Positions 17,012 through 24,851 of a stretch of 64,000 nucleotides of DNA are shown in pieces. The stretch is taken from the NCBI GenBank assembly GCA_021850095.1, contig JAJZRX010000010.1, forward strand, positions 1 to 64,000. The letters are read 5' to 3'. The stretch is from Deltaproteobacteria bacterium. Lineage in GTDB: Bacteria > Desulfobacterota > Desulfuromonadia > Geobacterales > Pseudopelobacteraceae. Made by a program: the position numbers and the translations under genes. Position 1 is the first letter of the stretch; each line of letters begins with the position of its first letter. The notes beneath the pieces are model-generated. The model was not told the origin of the DNA. It worked only from the letters and a program-made list of their open reading frames with translations, and ran no database searches.

Positions 17012-18544
17012 TCAGAAACTGAAACGGTTAACCATCCTGGTCAGTTTCCCCACCTGCTGTTCGAGGTTTTTGGCCGCTTCCAGCGATTCAGCAGCCCCCT
17101 CGGCGTTTTTGTCCGTAACGATACTTATCTCGGCCGCCGTTTTGCTGATCTGTTCCAGACCGGTCGTCTGCTCATGAATATTCGACGAGATTTCGTCAGC
17201 AAAAGCACTCAACGCATGTGCACCCTGCACAGCGCCCTCCAGCTGGCGGTCTATTTCCTGCGAAAGCTGTACGCCGCTTTTGGAAAGGGATGCCGATGAT
17301 CGCGTCAGAGCGCTGGTTTTGTTGGCGGCATCGGCCGATCTGACCGCCAGACTGTGGATTTCATCGGTCATGACCTTGAATTCGTTGCCGGCCCCCTCGA
17401 CATGGGCCGCTTCGATGGCGGCGTTGACCCCCAGCAGATTGGAAAAACGGGCAATACTCATCAGATTGGCGATCAGTTCTCCGAACTCCTCCTGCTGGTC
17501 TTCGCTCATTTTCTTTTCAAAGGCCTTCATGGCGCTGGCTGTTTCGGAGCATTGCCGCGAAAGCTTGCGGATTTCCTGGGCGACAACACCGAATCCCCCG
17601 GCGGAAATGCGCATCCGGACAGCCTTTTCCACGGCGCCCCCGGCCAGCGTACCGGTTTCCTTGGCAATGCCGTCAATCTCGTTGGCGATCGAGGTCGTGT
17701 TTTCAGCCGCGCCGCTGATATCGCTCATGGAAGCAACCATGCGGTTCATGGACTCCTTGGCCTTAAGAATGGCGTCCGTCGCCTGCCTGGCATTTTCATG
17801 CGCCCTGGCGGTACTCTGGGCGCTGTGGTTGGCACTTTCCGAGAGCGAGGCCAGGCTCATGGAGGTTTCGTTCAGCTGTACGCTCTGATCCTCGGCTCCT
17901 TTGGTGACAACCGAACTGATGCGGGTGATCTGCTGGCCGACCTCCGAGACGAGTTTGACGGTTTCTGAAACCTGGGAGATGGATTCATGCAGCGATTCGG
18001 CGGTCGCGTTCATCGCCTTACGTATGGCGGCGTGTTCACCCCGGTACTTGCCGCTCATCCTGGCTTTCAGATCATAGTGCGCCAGCTTTTCCAAAACCGC
18101 ACCAGCCTCGTTGATCGGTGCGATCACCGCGTCCAGGGTCGCGTTCATGCCGCCGATCAGCTCTTTCCAGATCCCCTCGTAATCCCAGTCGTTGCCGCGG
18201 GTCTTGAGTTTGCCCTGACTGACGCTGCTGATCAGGTGTTCGGTCTCCCCGTGCAGTCCGTAAAGTATAGCCAGCAAGGTGTTGATATTTTGTTTGATAT
18301 CATGGAATTCACCCGGGTAGTCGTCGATCACGAAGGGGGGCAGCCGGCCGTGGGCTATCTCGTCCAGCGCGTTGCCGGCCAGACGCAGGGGAGAGACAAG
18401 GGCGTCAAGCATATTATTGATCAGCAGGATGGTTTCGGCATCTTTTCCCTCCAGGGAAGCGGTATCGCCCCGGGAATCGAGCTGCCCGGCAACCATTGCC
18501 GCGGATAACTGTTTCACCACCTCGTAAACAGACGCACTCATCAT
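17012..18544 (-). CDS. Soluble methyl-accepting chemotaxis protein with duplicated hairpin-tip motif
   Basis: The 510-residue protein has no signal peptide or membrane helix. Its first half looks like tandem HAMP-type modules (VSPLRLAGNALDEIAHGRLPP and IAPINEAGAVLEKLAHYDLKA, each with a following helix). The second half is a coiled-coil signalling domain. Two versions of the conserved tip are visible: a degenerate one around VEKAVRMRISAGGFGVVAQEIRK and a better one around VNAAIEAAHVEGAGNEFKVM. Cytoplasmic receptors pass signals through CheW to CheA; here CheW is 4 kb upstream in the hydrogenase operon and no CheA is in the window. It probably senses an internal redox or energy signal, but the ligand is unknown. 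Confidence 0.85.
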   Translation of the reverse strand: MMSASVYEVVKQLSAAMVAGQLDSRGDTASLEGKDAETILLINNMLDALVSPLRLAGNALDEIAHGRLPPFVIDDYPGEFHDIKQNINTLLAILYGLHGETEHLISSVSQGKLKTRGNDWDYEGIWKELIGGMNATLDAVIAPINEAGAVLEKLAHYDLKARMSGKYRGEHAAIRKAMNATAESLHESISQVSETVKLVSEVGQQITRISSVVTKGAEDQSVQLNETSMSLASLSESANHSAQSTARAHENARQATDAILKAKESMNRMVASMSDISGAAENTTSIANEIDGIAKETGTLAGGAVEKAVRMRISAGGFGVVAQEIRKLSRQCSETASAMKAFEKKMSEDQQEEFGELIANLMSIARFSNLLGVNAAIEAAHVEGAGNEFKVMTDEIHSLAVRSADAANKTSALTRSSASLSKSGVQLSQEIDRQLEGAVQGAHALSAFADEISSNIHEQTTGLEQISKTAAEISIVTDKNAEGAAESLEAAKNLEQQVGKLTRMVNRFSF

Positions 18545-18564
18545 TGCCCCCTTTTAAATAATCG

Positions 18565-18615
18565 GTAGGGGCGAGGCGGTGCCTCGCCCAGGGCGACCGG
18601 TCGGGTCGCCCTTAC
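18565..18615. repeat. GTAGGGGCG-type intergenic palindromic repeat
   Basis: The element starts GTAGGGGCGAGG, holds nested palindromes (GGCGAGGC / GCCTCGCC and GGGCGACC / GGTCGCCC) and ends CGCCCTTAC. It fills most of the 77-bp gap between the chemoreceptor and hydrogenase protease genes. Related sequences occur near 47649, 60675, 61225 and 63129. Confidence 0.75.
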
Positions 18616-18621
18616 GATTCA

Positions 18622-19080
18622 TCAATCATTCAGCAGTTCCCGTATACACGTCACCGCTCCCTCAATTGCATCCCGGACTTCAGCGGTCATATATTCTCTG
18701 GTGCGATCAAAGCAACGCCCCTCGATGCCTACCAGCGTAACCCGTGCCGGCATAGTGCCCGGATACAGAATGGAGCCAATCTCCAGGGCCTCACGCAGTC
18801 CGAGACCATGAGAAGAGATGGCGCTGCTATCACCGGGCAGAAAATCCCAGGGAATGATATGGATGGTTCCCGCCGGTGCTCCGAGCTGTACCGCATCCAC
18901 AACGATCATGTCCGTTTCGCCTTCCAGCAGCGCCAGCAGATCAATGCCGCCGACACTGCAATACTCCCGGCGAGCCCGACAGCCGGCCAGTCGGTTGTAG
19001 ATCTCGAATCCGGCCGCATCATCAGCCACCAGTTCATTGCCGATACAGATGATTATTGTACGGCGGTCTGCAGCTGACAC
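18622..19080 (-). CDS. Hydrogenase maturation endopeptidase (HycI/HyaD family)
   Basis: The 152-residue protease removes the C-terminal tail of the [NiFe] large subunit after nickel insertion. The metal-sensing residues are in place: Glu/Asp in GNELVADDAAG near the N-terminus, Asp in VVDAVQLG and His in SSHGLGLREAL. It starts with GTG at 19080 behind GGTGATGAG and overlaps the V4R-like gene by 28 nt. It is the last gene of the hydrogenase operon, and its expected substrate, the large subunit, lies three genes upstream with a 28-residue tail after the final cluster-binding histidine. Confidence 0.92.
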   Translation of the reverse strand: MSAADRRTIIICIGNELVADDAAGFEIYNRLAGCRARREYCSVGGIDLLALLEGETDMIVVDAVQLGAPAGTIHIIPWDFLPGDSSAISSHGLGLREALEIGSILYPGTMPARVTLVGIEGRCFDRTREYMTAEVRDAIEGAVTCIRELLND

Positions 19081-19511
19081 TCATCACCAACCGAGATGAT
19101 CGTCGACTTGACCGGCCGGCACAAAAGACCGTTGACGATGCCGTCGAAATAGGAGTGAAACAGCTGGCAGAGCGCCCCCCCGGTCGTAATGTTGCGAACC
19201 GCGCACATCTCCCTGATAATACAGGATCTGAACAGCAGCCTGTTATCTTCCGCCAGGGTGAAATCGAAACCAGCCCGCATCTGTTCGCTCAAAACCCTGA
19301 TGATATCCGGCAGAGTCGGGTCGACCAGGTCAAAGGGGAGTTTTTTGGCGGTATCGCGCCCCGCAATCCTGCCGACCGGAGCCGTATTGCCCCCCATGAT
19401 ATTGTCGATCGTGCTGGCAAAGGCGTCCAGCAAAAAGGCGACTTCAATCGTGGCCTTCTGGTAATCTTCCGGCGACAGGTCAAGCACATATTTGGAGTCT
19501 GTCGTATTCAT
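19053..19511 (-). CDS. V4R-like small protein in hydrogenase operon
   Basis: The 152-residue protein is cytosolic with a Cys-containing C-terminus (FRSCIIREMCAVRN, GGALCQLFHSYFDGIVNG, SVGDECQL). This layout resembles V4R/hydrocarbon-binding proteins, in which conserved cysteines and a Gly-rich helix form the C-terminal half. It is paralogous to the frameshifted gene at 22121-22616: both share FLL/FLG-AxAST-like helices, an AGxxxxKKL block and FRxCxIR followed by a G(A/S)LC motif. The ATG overlaps the ferredoxin stop (ATGA). It might bind a small ligand or assist hydrogenase assembly; its role is not known. Confidence 0.75.
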   Translation of the reverse strand: MNTTDSKYVLDLSPEDYQKATIEVAFLLDAFASTIDNIMGGNTAPVGRIAGRDTAKKLPFDLVDPTLPDIIRVLSEQMRAGFDFTLAEDNRLLFRSCIIREMCAVRNITTGGALCQLFHSYFDGIVNGLLCRPVKSTIISVGDECQLQTAVQ

Positions 19512-19762
19512 AGGTATTTACCCATCCTTTGGCAGAATTCGGCATCGCGGTAGAAGTTTTTTACTGCGTGGTAATCGCTGTGGGTGATGGCGTTTGAGGG
19601 GCAGATATAGGCGCAGGAAAGGCAGGCGATGCAATCATCGGCCTGCTTGACGACACACAACCGTTTTTCGGCGTCCAATTCGAAAACCTTGGTCGGGCAG
19701 ATGTCGATGCAGAGTTCGCATCCGCGGCAGGATTGTTCGTGAACGGTTATTTCTAGTGACAT
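19508..19762 (-). CDS. 2[4Fe-4S] ferredoxin subunit
   Basis: This 84-residue bacterial-type ferredoxin has two complete CX2CX2CX3CP motifs: C12, C15, C18, C22 and C44, C47, C50, C54, plus a non-cluster C36. It should carry electrons to or from the hydrogenase small subunit. The ATG at 19762 overlaps the large-subunit stop by 10 nt; a longer reading upstream is only the large-subunit gene in another frame. No flavin, NAD- or F420-binding subunit follows, so this ferredoxin is the only electron-transfer partner visible in the operon. Confidence 0.92.
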   Translation of the reverse strand: MSLEITVHEQSCRGCELCIDICPTKVFELDAEKRLCVVKQADDCIACLSCAYICPSNAITHSDYHAVKNFYRDAEFCQRMGKYL

Positions 19763-21180
19763 GAGGCGTCCCTCCGGATGATTCTGACGGTTTCGCCGCC
19801 ACGGGTGACAGCTATTTCCAGCGGCATCCGCCCGACGGCATGGGTGGCACAGGAAAGGCACGGGTCATAGCAGCGGATGCTGAACTCGACCGCATTCAGC
19901 AGGGCGGCGTCATCGCTTCTGCCGATCACATGTGATTGAGCGGCCTGTTCGATGGAGCGGTTGATGATGGCATAGTTCTGCTGGGTGGCGACAATCAGGT
20001 TGGCGGCGCGGATGACCCCCCGTTCGTCGATCTCGTAGTCATGGATCAGCGTTCCGCGCGGCGCCTCCACATGACCGCCCCCCCTCCCCCCTTTGAACCT
20101 GACCGGAACACGGGTTTCGCCCCATACCGCCGGATCGTTGATGATCTGGTCGGCCCGTTCGATCGCCCAGACCGCTTCCACCAGCTTGGCATAGGTCTGA
20201 AACACGGTATGGTGGCAGGGACTGCCGCCGAGTTTGACGAATTCGGCCAGTTCGGCATCGGCCATTTCCGTGCCAAAGCGACCAATAGCGTTCATTCTCG
20301 CCATGGGTCCGACACGGTATTCGTGCAATCCGTCGTGGTTAATGTGCACTTTTTTCATGTACGACCAGTCCACCACCGACTCAACCAGATACTTGTCGTA
20401 CTCTTCCACGCCAAACTCAAGCATGCTGGCACCACTTTCGTCAATCGCCCGCAAGCGCCCTTCAATCAGGGAAACCCGGTCGTTCAGCACGGTGCCCAAT
20501 CCCCAGGAGGGTGCGATCCAGTCGTTGAGCATGGCAGGGTGCTTGTCCAGAGCGTTCAGCAGTAGCCCCTTGACCGCAGGAACAACGGCTGGTAGCAGCG
20601 ATCGGGCTTCCGTGATCCACTCCTGAATCGTTTTTTTCTTTTCCTGATCCAGCACAAACGTGATTCCGCCGGCAACCGAGGTGACCGGGTGGGTTCCGCG
20701 GCCGCCGACCATTTCGTTGATCTTCTGGCCGAGAGTCCGCAGCCGGAGAGCGATTTTAGCAAGCTCGGGGTTAGCCTGGACGATGCCGACCACATTCCTG
20801 ACAGCTGGATCGGCATCCAGCCCCATGACCAGATCCGGCCCCTGCAGGACAAAGATGGAGAGGCTGTGGGAATGGAGGATGTGCCCCATGTACATCAACT
20901 CACGCAGCAGCATGGCCGCCGGCGGGGCTTTGACCCCGGCGGCATGATCCAGGGCGTTGGAGGCGGCGATGTGGTGAGCGGTCGGGCAGACGCCGCAGAT
21001 CCGGGCGGTGATATGCGGCATGCGATCGGCTTCCATGCCGATCAGGATCTTTTCAAAACCGCGCAGCTCGTTGACCACCAGACCGGCGTTTTCGAGCGTG
21101 CCGTCGTCGTTGAGATTGATGAAAATCTTGGCGTGACCTTCTATGCGGGTCACCGGATCAATTCGGATCGTTTTTTTCAT
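19753..21180 (-). CDS. [NiFe] hydrogenase large subunit, group 3 (Mvh/Hox)-like
   Basis: The 475-residue catalytic subunit has the L1 motif RICGVC (C62, C65) and the C-terminal L2 motif DPCLSC-ATH (C441, C444, H447), which together bind the NiFe(CN)2CO centre. The 28 residues after H447 are the tail removed by the protease encoded downstream. The IRIDPVTRIEGHAKI start and compact size resemble the cytosolic Mvh/Hox branch and not membrane-bound uptake enzymes; no twin-arginine signal is present on the small subunit. The ATG overlaps the small-subunit stop (ATGA). It may oxidise H2 or evolve it, depending on the ferredoxin partner. Confidence 0.93.
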   Translation of the reverse strand: MKKTIRIDPVTRIEGHAKIFINLNDDGTLENAGLVVNELRGFEKILIGMEADRMPHITARICGVCPTAHHIAASNALDHAAGVKAPPAAMLLRELMYMGHILHSHSLSIFVLQGPDLVMGLDADPAVRNVVGIVQANPELAKIALRLRTLGQKINEMVGGRGTHPVTSVAGGITFVLDQEKKKTIQEWITEARSLLPAVVPAVKGLLLNALDKHPAMLNDWIAPSWGLGTVLNDRVSLIEGRLRAIDESGASMLEFGVEEYDKYLVESVVDWSYMKKVHINHDGLHEYRVGPMARMNAIGRFGTEMADAELAEFVKLGGSPCHHTVFQTYAKLVEAVWAIERADQIINDPAVWGETRVPVRFKGGRGGGHVEAPRGTLIHDYEIDERGVIRAANLIVATQQNYAIINRSIEQAAQSHVIGRSDDAALLNAVEFSIRCYDPCLSCATHAVGRMPLEIAVTRGGETVRIIRRDASCH

Positions 21181-22124
21181 GCTGCTCCTCCCGCTTCATA
21201 ATCGGCGTTTTCGTCTTCAATCCATTTTTTTATGTGGAAGGTGGGCTTGCTGCCGATCATTGCCGTGGCCATGGTGTAGGAATAGTGGGATTTGGAGGAG
21301 CGTTCCAGTGAAGCGACGATGGCGGCGCGGTCTATCTTGGTCAGGCGGGACATGCGCTCGGCGATTTCGGTGCGGATATCCCGGTTCGGTTCGGTCAGGA
21401 TCTGCATGGTTGCGCCGGCGCAGCCGGTGCAGGGCACGCCGTTGGCCGGACAGGGCGCCAGGCAGCGGTCGATGGTGACCGAGCCCATGCAGGTGTAGCC
21501 CTGGCTTAAAAAGCATTGCTCGGCATTCGGCAAACCGTCGGAATTGGATTTTATCTGGCTGACATCGGTTTTTTCCATGCTGCGCTTGCATTTTGCGCAG
21601 ACCGAGCGCTTGTTGACCTCCGGCTGCCGCCCCTCCACCAGCGCCGACAATGACTCGAAGACAAAGGCCGGATGCGGCGGGCAGCCGGGAAGATACAGAT
21701 CCACATCGATCACGGCATCCAGGGGCGACACGACCGACTCAAGCGCTGACACCTCATGACTGGGGGGATTGGCGGAAGTGGTGGTTTTGTTGTCAAGATA
21801 GACCGCCCGGCCGATTTCGGCCGGAGTGTGGATATTGCCGGCCCCGGCCGGGCCGCCGAAAACGGCGCAGGAGCCCCAGGCGATGATGATGTCGCAGGCC
21901 TTGCGCATCTCGATGGCGGCGTGCCGGTCGTGTTCGTTGCGAATGGCGCCCGACACCAGCCCGACGGTGGCATGGGGATAATCCTTGATATCGGTCAGCA
22001 CCGGGCAGCGCTGGATCTTGACCGCCTGCAGGACGTTGAGGATCTTCTCGTGCAGATCGACTATGGCGATGTGGCAGCCGGAGCAGTCGCTCAGCCACTC
22101 GGTGTTGATGCTGACGTCGCTCAT
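21177..22124 (-). CDS. [NiFe] hydrogenase small subunit, Mvh-like
   Basis: The 315-residue electron-transfer subunit lacks a Tat signal, so it is cytosolic. The proximal cluster ligands are seen in LSDCSGCHIAI, AWGSCAVFGG and LYLPGCPPHP. Further cysteines (CAKCKR, CFLSQGYTCMGS, CLAPCPANGVPCTGC) supply two more Fe-S clusters, as in MvhG-type subunits. The C-terminal stretch from about residue 265 is helical and charged. It is translationally coupled to the frameshifted V4R-like gene upstream and to the large subunit downstream, both through ATGA overlaps. Confidence 0.92.
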   Translation of the reverse strand: MSDVSINTEWLSDCSGCHIAIVDLHEKILNVLQAVKIQRCPVLTDIKDYPHATVGLVSGAIRNEHDRHAAIEMRKACDIIIAWGSCAVFGGPAGAGNIHTPAEIGRAVYLDNKTTTSANPPSHEVSALESVVSPLDAVIDVDLYLPGCPPHPAFVFESLSALVEGRQPEVNKRSVCAKCKRSMEKTDVSQIKSNSDGLPNAEQCFLSQGYTCMGSVTIDRCLAPCPANGVPCTGCAGATMQILTEPNRDIRTEIAERMSRLTKIDRAAIVASLERSSKSHYSYTMATAMIGSKPTFHIKKWIEDENADYEAGGAA

Positions 22125-22616
22125 GGCGCCCTCCTGACGGTCAGTTTTTTATAGCAGGCATTTTCACCGGCGTGGACAATCTCCAGGGAAGAGTCCTGAC
22201 CCATGATGTTCTGCAGCGCTCCGGCGAAAAAACCGTACATCATGTTGCAGAGCGAGCCTTTCTGGGTGTGGCCGAAGCGGAACAGCGACTGGCGGATCAT
22301 GCAGTCCCGGAAAACCAGCATGACATGGGTGCCGTCCTGATCTTCCAGGACGACCGTTTCCTGATCATGGGGCTTAAAGGGCTCGAACAGCCAGAGGTAA
22401 TCGTTTTTTCCCAGGACTTCCCGGGTGGCATCCAGCGCCTGCAGAACATCGCCGGTATGCGCCACCCCTTCGGAAAGCTTTTTGCCAAGATTGACCCCGG
22501 CCAGATAGGAAATGCTGTTGGCCGATCTCACCGATGGCCTGCTCCGTTCCCGATGCGATCGCTCCCAGAAACACCATTGCGTCCTGCAGTGCCAGTCTCT
22601 GTCTGTTTGTCTCCAT
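22121..22616 (-). pseudogene. V4R-like protein gene interrupted by one frameshift
   Basis: The reading frame opens at ATG 22616 behind GGGAG and encodes METNRQRLALQDAMVFLGAIASGTEQAIGEIG in pieces, then loses similarity. The continuation ANSISYLAGVNLGKKLSEG is in a different frame from about 22525 onward to the stop at 22121. The total of 496 nt is one more than a multiple of three, consistent with a single net +1 or -2 change. The joined product (about 164 residues) aligns along its length with the intact paralogue at 19053-19511, including FRDCMIRQ and GSLCNMMYGFFAGAL. It may be a true pseudogene, a programmed shift or a sequencing error. Confidence 0.72.
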
Positions 22617-22703
22617 TGACGACTCCCGCTCCTGATCAACAGGATTAATGAGGTAACTCCTGCCGCCATCCGGAAAGATCCGGTAAAGACGGCTGGCAAG
22701 CCA

Positions 22704-23132
22704 TTACACCAGATGTTCCAGATTCAGAAATACAACCATTTTTTGATGCAGATCCAGAATGCCCTCTATCCAGGGCTGGGCGGCCGTTTCCATGGGGGGG
22801 GGCTGGATATCGCCGCGCTTGACCCGGACGACATCCGAAATCTCATCGATCACGAAACCGGTCAGTTCGCCCTTGAAATCCATGATCGCGATGCAGCTCA
22901 AGCTGTCGTCGTCTTTCTCGGGAAATCCGAAACGGCTGCGCAACGATATGATCGGAACGATAGAGCCGCGCAGGTTGATGATACCTTGTACATAGGGTGG
23001 GGAATTGGCGGTTCTGGTGATATCGGTCATGCTGCTGATCTCCCTGACCCGCATGACGTCGATGCCGTACTCTTCGCCATGCAATAAAAAGGTGACCAGC
23101 TGAATATCCGCGTGTGCTGCTGATGGTATCAA
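22704..23132 (-). CDS. cheW: CheW chemotaxis coupling protein
   Basis: The 142-residue product is a single CheW domain: QLVTFLLHGEEYGIDVMRVREI, VQGIINLRGSIVPIISLRSRFGF and FVIDEISDVVRVKRGDI are the standard blocks. CheW links chemoreceptors to the CheA kinase. It starts with TTG 23132, supported by GGGGGA seven bases upstream. It is the first gene of the hydrogenase operon, 87 nt before the frameshifted V4R-like gene. Together with the soluble receptor just past the operon's end it suggests hydrogenase-linked chemosensing. No CheA, CheY, CheR or CheB gene is present in this window. Confidence 0.93.
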   Translation of the reverse strand: MIPSAAHADIQLVTFLLHGEEYGIDVMRVREISSMTDITRTANSPPYVQGIINLRGSIVPIISLRSRFGFPEKDDDSLSCIAIMDFKGELTGFVIDEISDVVRVKRGDIQPPPMETAAQPWIEGILDLHQKMVVFLNLEHLV

Positions 23133-23432
23133 AGCAATCCCCCTTTATCTGTCATTCTGCCGCTTCGCCCGGCGCTTGTGCGGGAACTTCAGCCTTGGAA
23201 AAACCGGGAATATCCGCTCCTGAAATTTATCCGCAGAAACGATGATCTACTCTACCAGACTATTCTAATAATTAAAGCGCAGGTCAAGAAAAAATTTCAT
23301 TAACCCAGCTTTTTTTTGCGCCGCAGCGGCAGGATATCCTGTCCGGCAGCAGCGCTGTGGATCTAACGGTTGACCGGCCGCCCTAAATTGACTAGTATCG
23401 GCTTCCTTGCGATCGACGCAACAATTGACGAC
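23133..23432. other. Divergent intergenic region between cheW and the ParA-like gene
   Basis: This stretch of about 300 bp must carry promoters for both directions. It holds the CheW-side promoter candidate at 23259-23287 and an AT-rich tract. I see no RNA gene, clear operator or start with a good ribosome-binding site for the plus-strand gene. Confidence 0.5.
23259..23287 (-). promoter_or_regulatory. Sigma-70-type promoter candidate for the cheW-hydrogenase operon
   Basis: On the minus strand TTGACC (23282-23287) and AATAGT (23259-23264) are separated by 17 bp. The -10 box is imperfect, with an overlapping TAGAAT at shorter spacing. The leader to the TTG start would be about 120 nt. Confidence 0.4.
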
Positions 23433-24851
23433 ATGACGGCGGTAAACAGGATGCACGCATACCCCTACACGATCACCATCTCCTCTGAAAAAGGGGGGGT
23501 CGGCAAAACGACCCTGGCCACCAACCTGGCCATTTATCTGAAAGCGATGCGCGAAGATCTGCCGGTAACAATCCTGTCGTTTGACAATCACTTTACGATC
23601 GACAAGATGTTCGAAATAAAGAAGAGGGGCGATGACACCGCCGATGTGCATGCGCTGCTGCTGGGCGCAGCCGCCCGGGAGGTCGTCCAGACCGGCCAGT
23701 ACGGCGTTGGCTTCATCCCCTCCTCCACCGAACTTGGCGATATCAACGAGCGCTTCAAGGGTCCGATGACCCTGACCAGAATGCTGGCCGAATCAGGATT
23801 GTCCGGAATCGTCATTATCGACACCCGCCCCGACCTGAACATCCTGACCCAGAATGCGCTGTATGCCGCCGACCGGGTTCTGATTCCGGTCAAGGACATG
23901 CCGAGCCTGGAAAACTGCAAGAACATCTTCGCCCTGTTCGACCAGCGCGGCATCGACAAAAAATCCCTGGCGCTGATCCCCTGCCTGATCGACTCGCGTA
24001 TCAAGTTTGACGGCCTGTTCAAAGATCAGAAGACCCTGCTGCGCGCCTTTGCGGTCAATCGCGGCTATCGCTGTCTGGATACCTACATCTCCAAGAGCCC
24101 CAAGGTGGAAAGCCTCAACACCAATCCGGACGGCAAGATCTACCCGATTCTGACCCACGCCCGCGGCACCGAGGTGCATAGCCAGTTCATGGAGATCACC
24201 CGCGACATTCTGCGGAGCGTTGACGCGACCAGGGAAACCCGCGCCTGCCTGTTTCACCGCTGGCTGCTGGAAAAGGAATCCCGCAAAAAGGAATCCTATC
24301 TGGCACGCCTGGAGGGTCTGGCCGAGCGCTGTCTGATCTGCGGCTCGCTCCTGGCGGAAACGCCGCACGGGCGCAGTTTCTACTTTGAAACCTCCGATCG
24401 GGCCGCACGCGGTTTTCTGCATGGTGATTGCATGAGCGACATGCTCTGTTCAACGCTCTACGGCCTGAACAGCAGTTCCCAGGCGTATACCGCCGCCCGT
24501 CTGGCGGTGGCCGACAAGGCCGCCCGGGCGGTGTCGCTGCTGGCACCGCGCCTGACCGGGGCGGACAGTCAGCTTGACTACCGCCAGTTCAGCCTGAATG
24601 GTGAACAACTGCTGCGCAAGAATGTTGAAATGCCAGGCTTTGATTCCGGTGAGTTTGACGGTTTGAATGACAAGCTGTATCTGCTGCTGAATGAAGCTTT
24701 AGCCGGCTTTGAAGGGAAATTGCGCGAGGGGAGCTGGCTGGCGGTCTACCCGGTCGACCCGGCCAACCCGGAAGCGGTGCTGCATGAAGAATACTACAAA
24801 ACGATCCAGAAGGTTCAGCAGTGCATCGCCCGCGAGCTGGAGACTACCTGA
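23433..24851 (+). CDS. ParA/MinD-like ATPase with extra C-terminal Cys-containing region
   Basis: The 472-residue protein has a deviant Walker A motif SEKGGVGKTT at the N-terminus, FDNHFTIDKM and a VIIDTRPDLN Walker B-like strand, giving a ParA/MinD-type fold to about residue 260. The remaining 200 residues are unusual for ParA: a CLICG pair near residue 300, HGDCMSDMLCS near residue 334 and an alpha-helical tail. Start choice is uncertain: ATG 23433, ATG 23451 and TTG 23370 are all in frame and none has a good ribosome-binding site. It is divergent from cheW; ParA homologues position chemoreceptor arrays in other bacteria, so a link is possible. The last 8 nt overlap the convergent deacetylase gene. 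Confidence 0.78.
   Translation: MTAVNRMHAYPYTITISSEKGGVGKTTLATNLAIYLKAMREDLPVTILSFDNHFTIDKMFEIKKRGDDTADVHALLLGAAAREVVQTGQYGVGFIPSSTELGDINERFKGPMTLTRMLAESGLSGIVIIDTRPDLNILTQNALYAADRVLIPVKDMPSLENCKNIFALFDQRGIDKKSLALIPCLIDSRIKFDGLFKDQKTLLRAFAVNRGYRCLDTYISKSPKVESLNTNPDGKIYPILTHARGTEVHSQFMEITRDILRSVDATRETRACLFHRWLLEKESRKKESYLARLEGLAERCLICGSLLAETPHGRSFYFETSDRAARGFLHGDCMSDMLCSTLYGLNSSSQAYTAARLAVADKAARAVSLLAPRLTGADSQLDYRQFSLNGEQLLRKNVEMPGFDSGEFDGLNDKLYLLLNEALAGFEGKLREGSWLAVYPVDPANPEAVLHEEYYKTIQKVQQCIARELETT

Noticed and set aside
22121-22699. Single intact gene starting at 22699
   Set aside because: The N-terminal part of that frame has no similarity to the paralogue, while another frame from ATG 22616 does; a frameshifted gene fits better.
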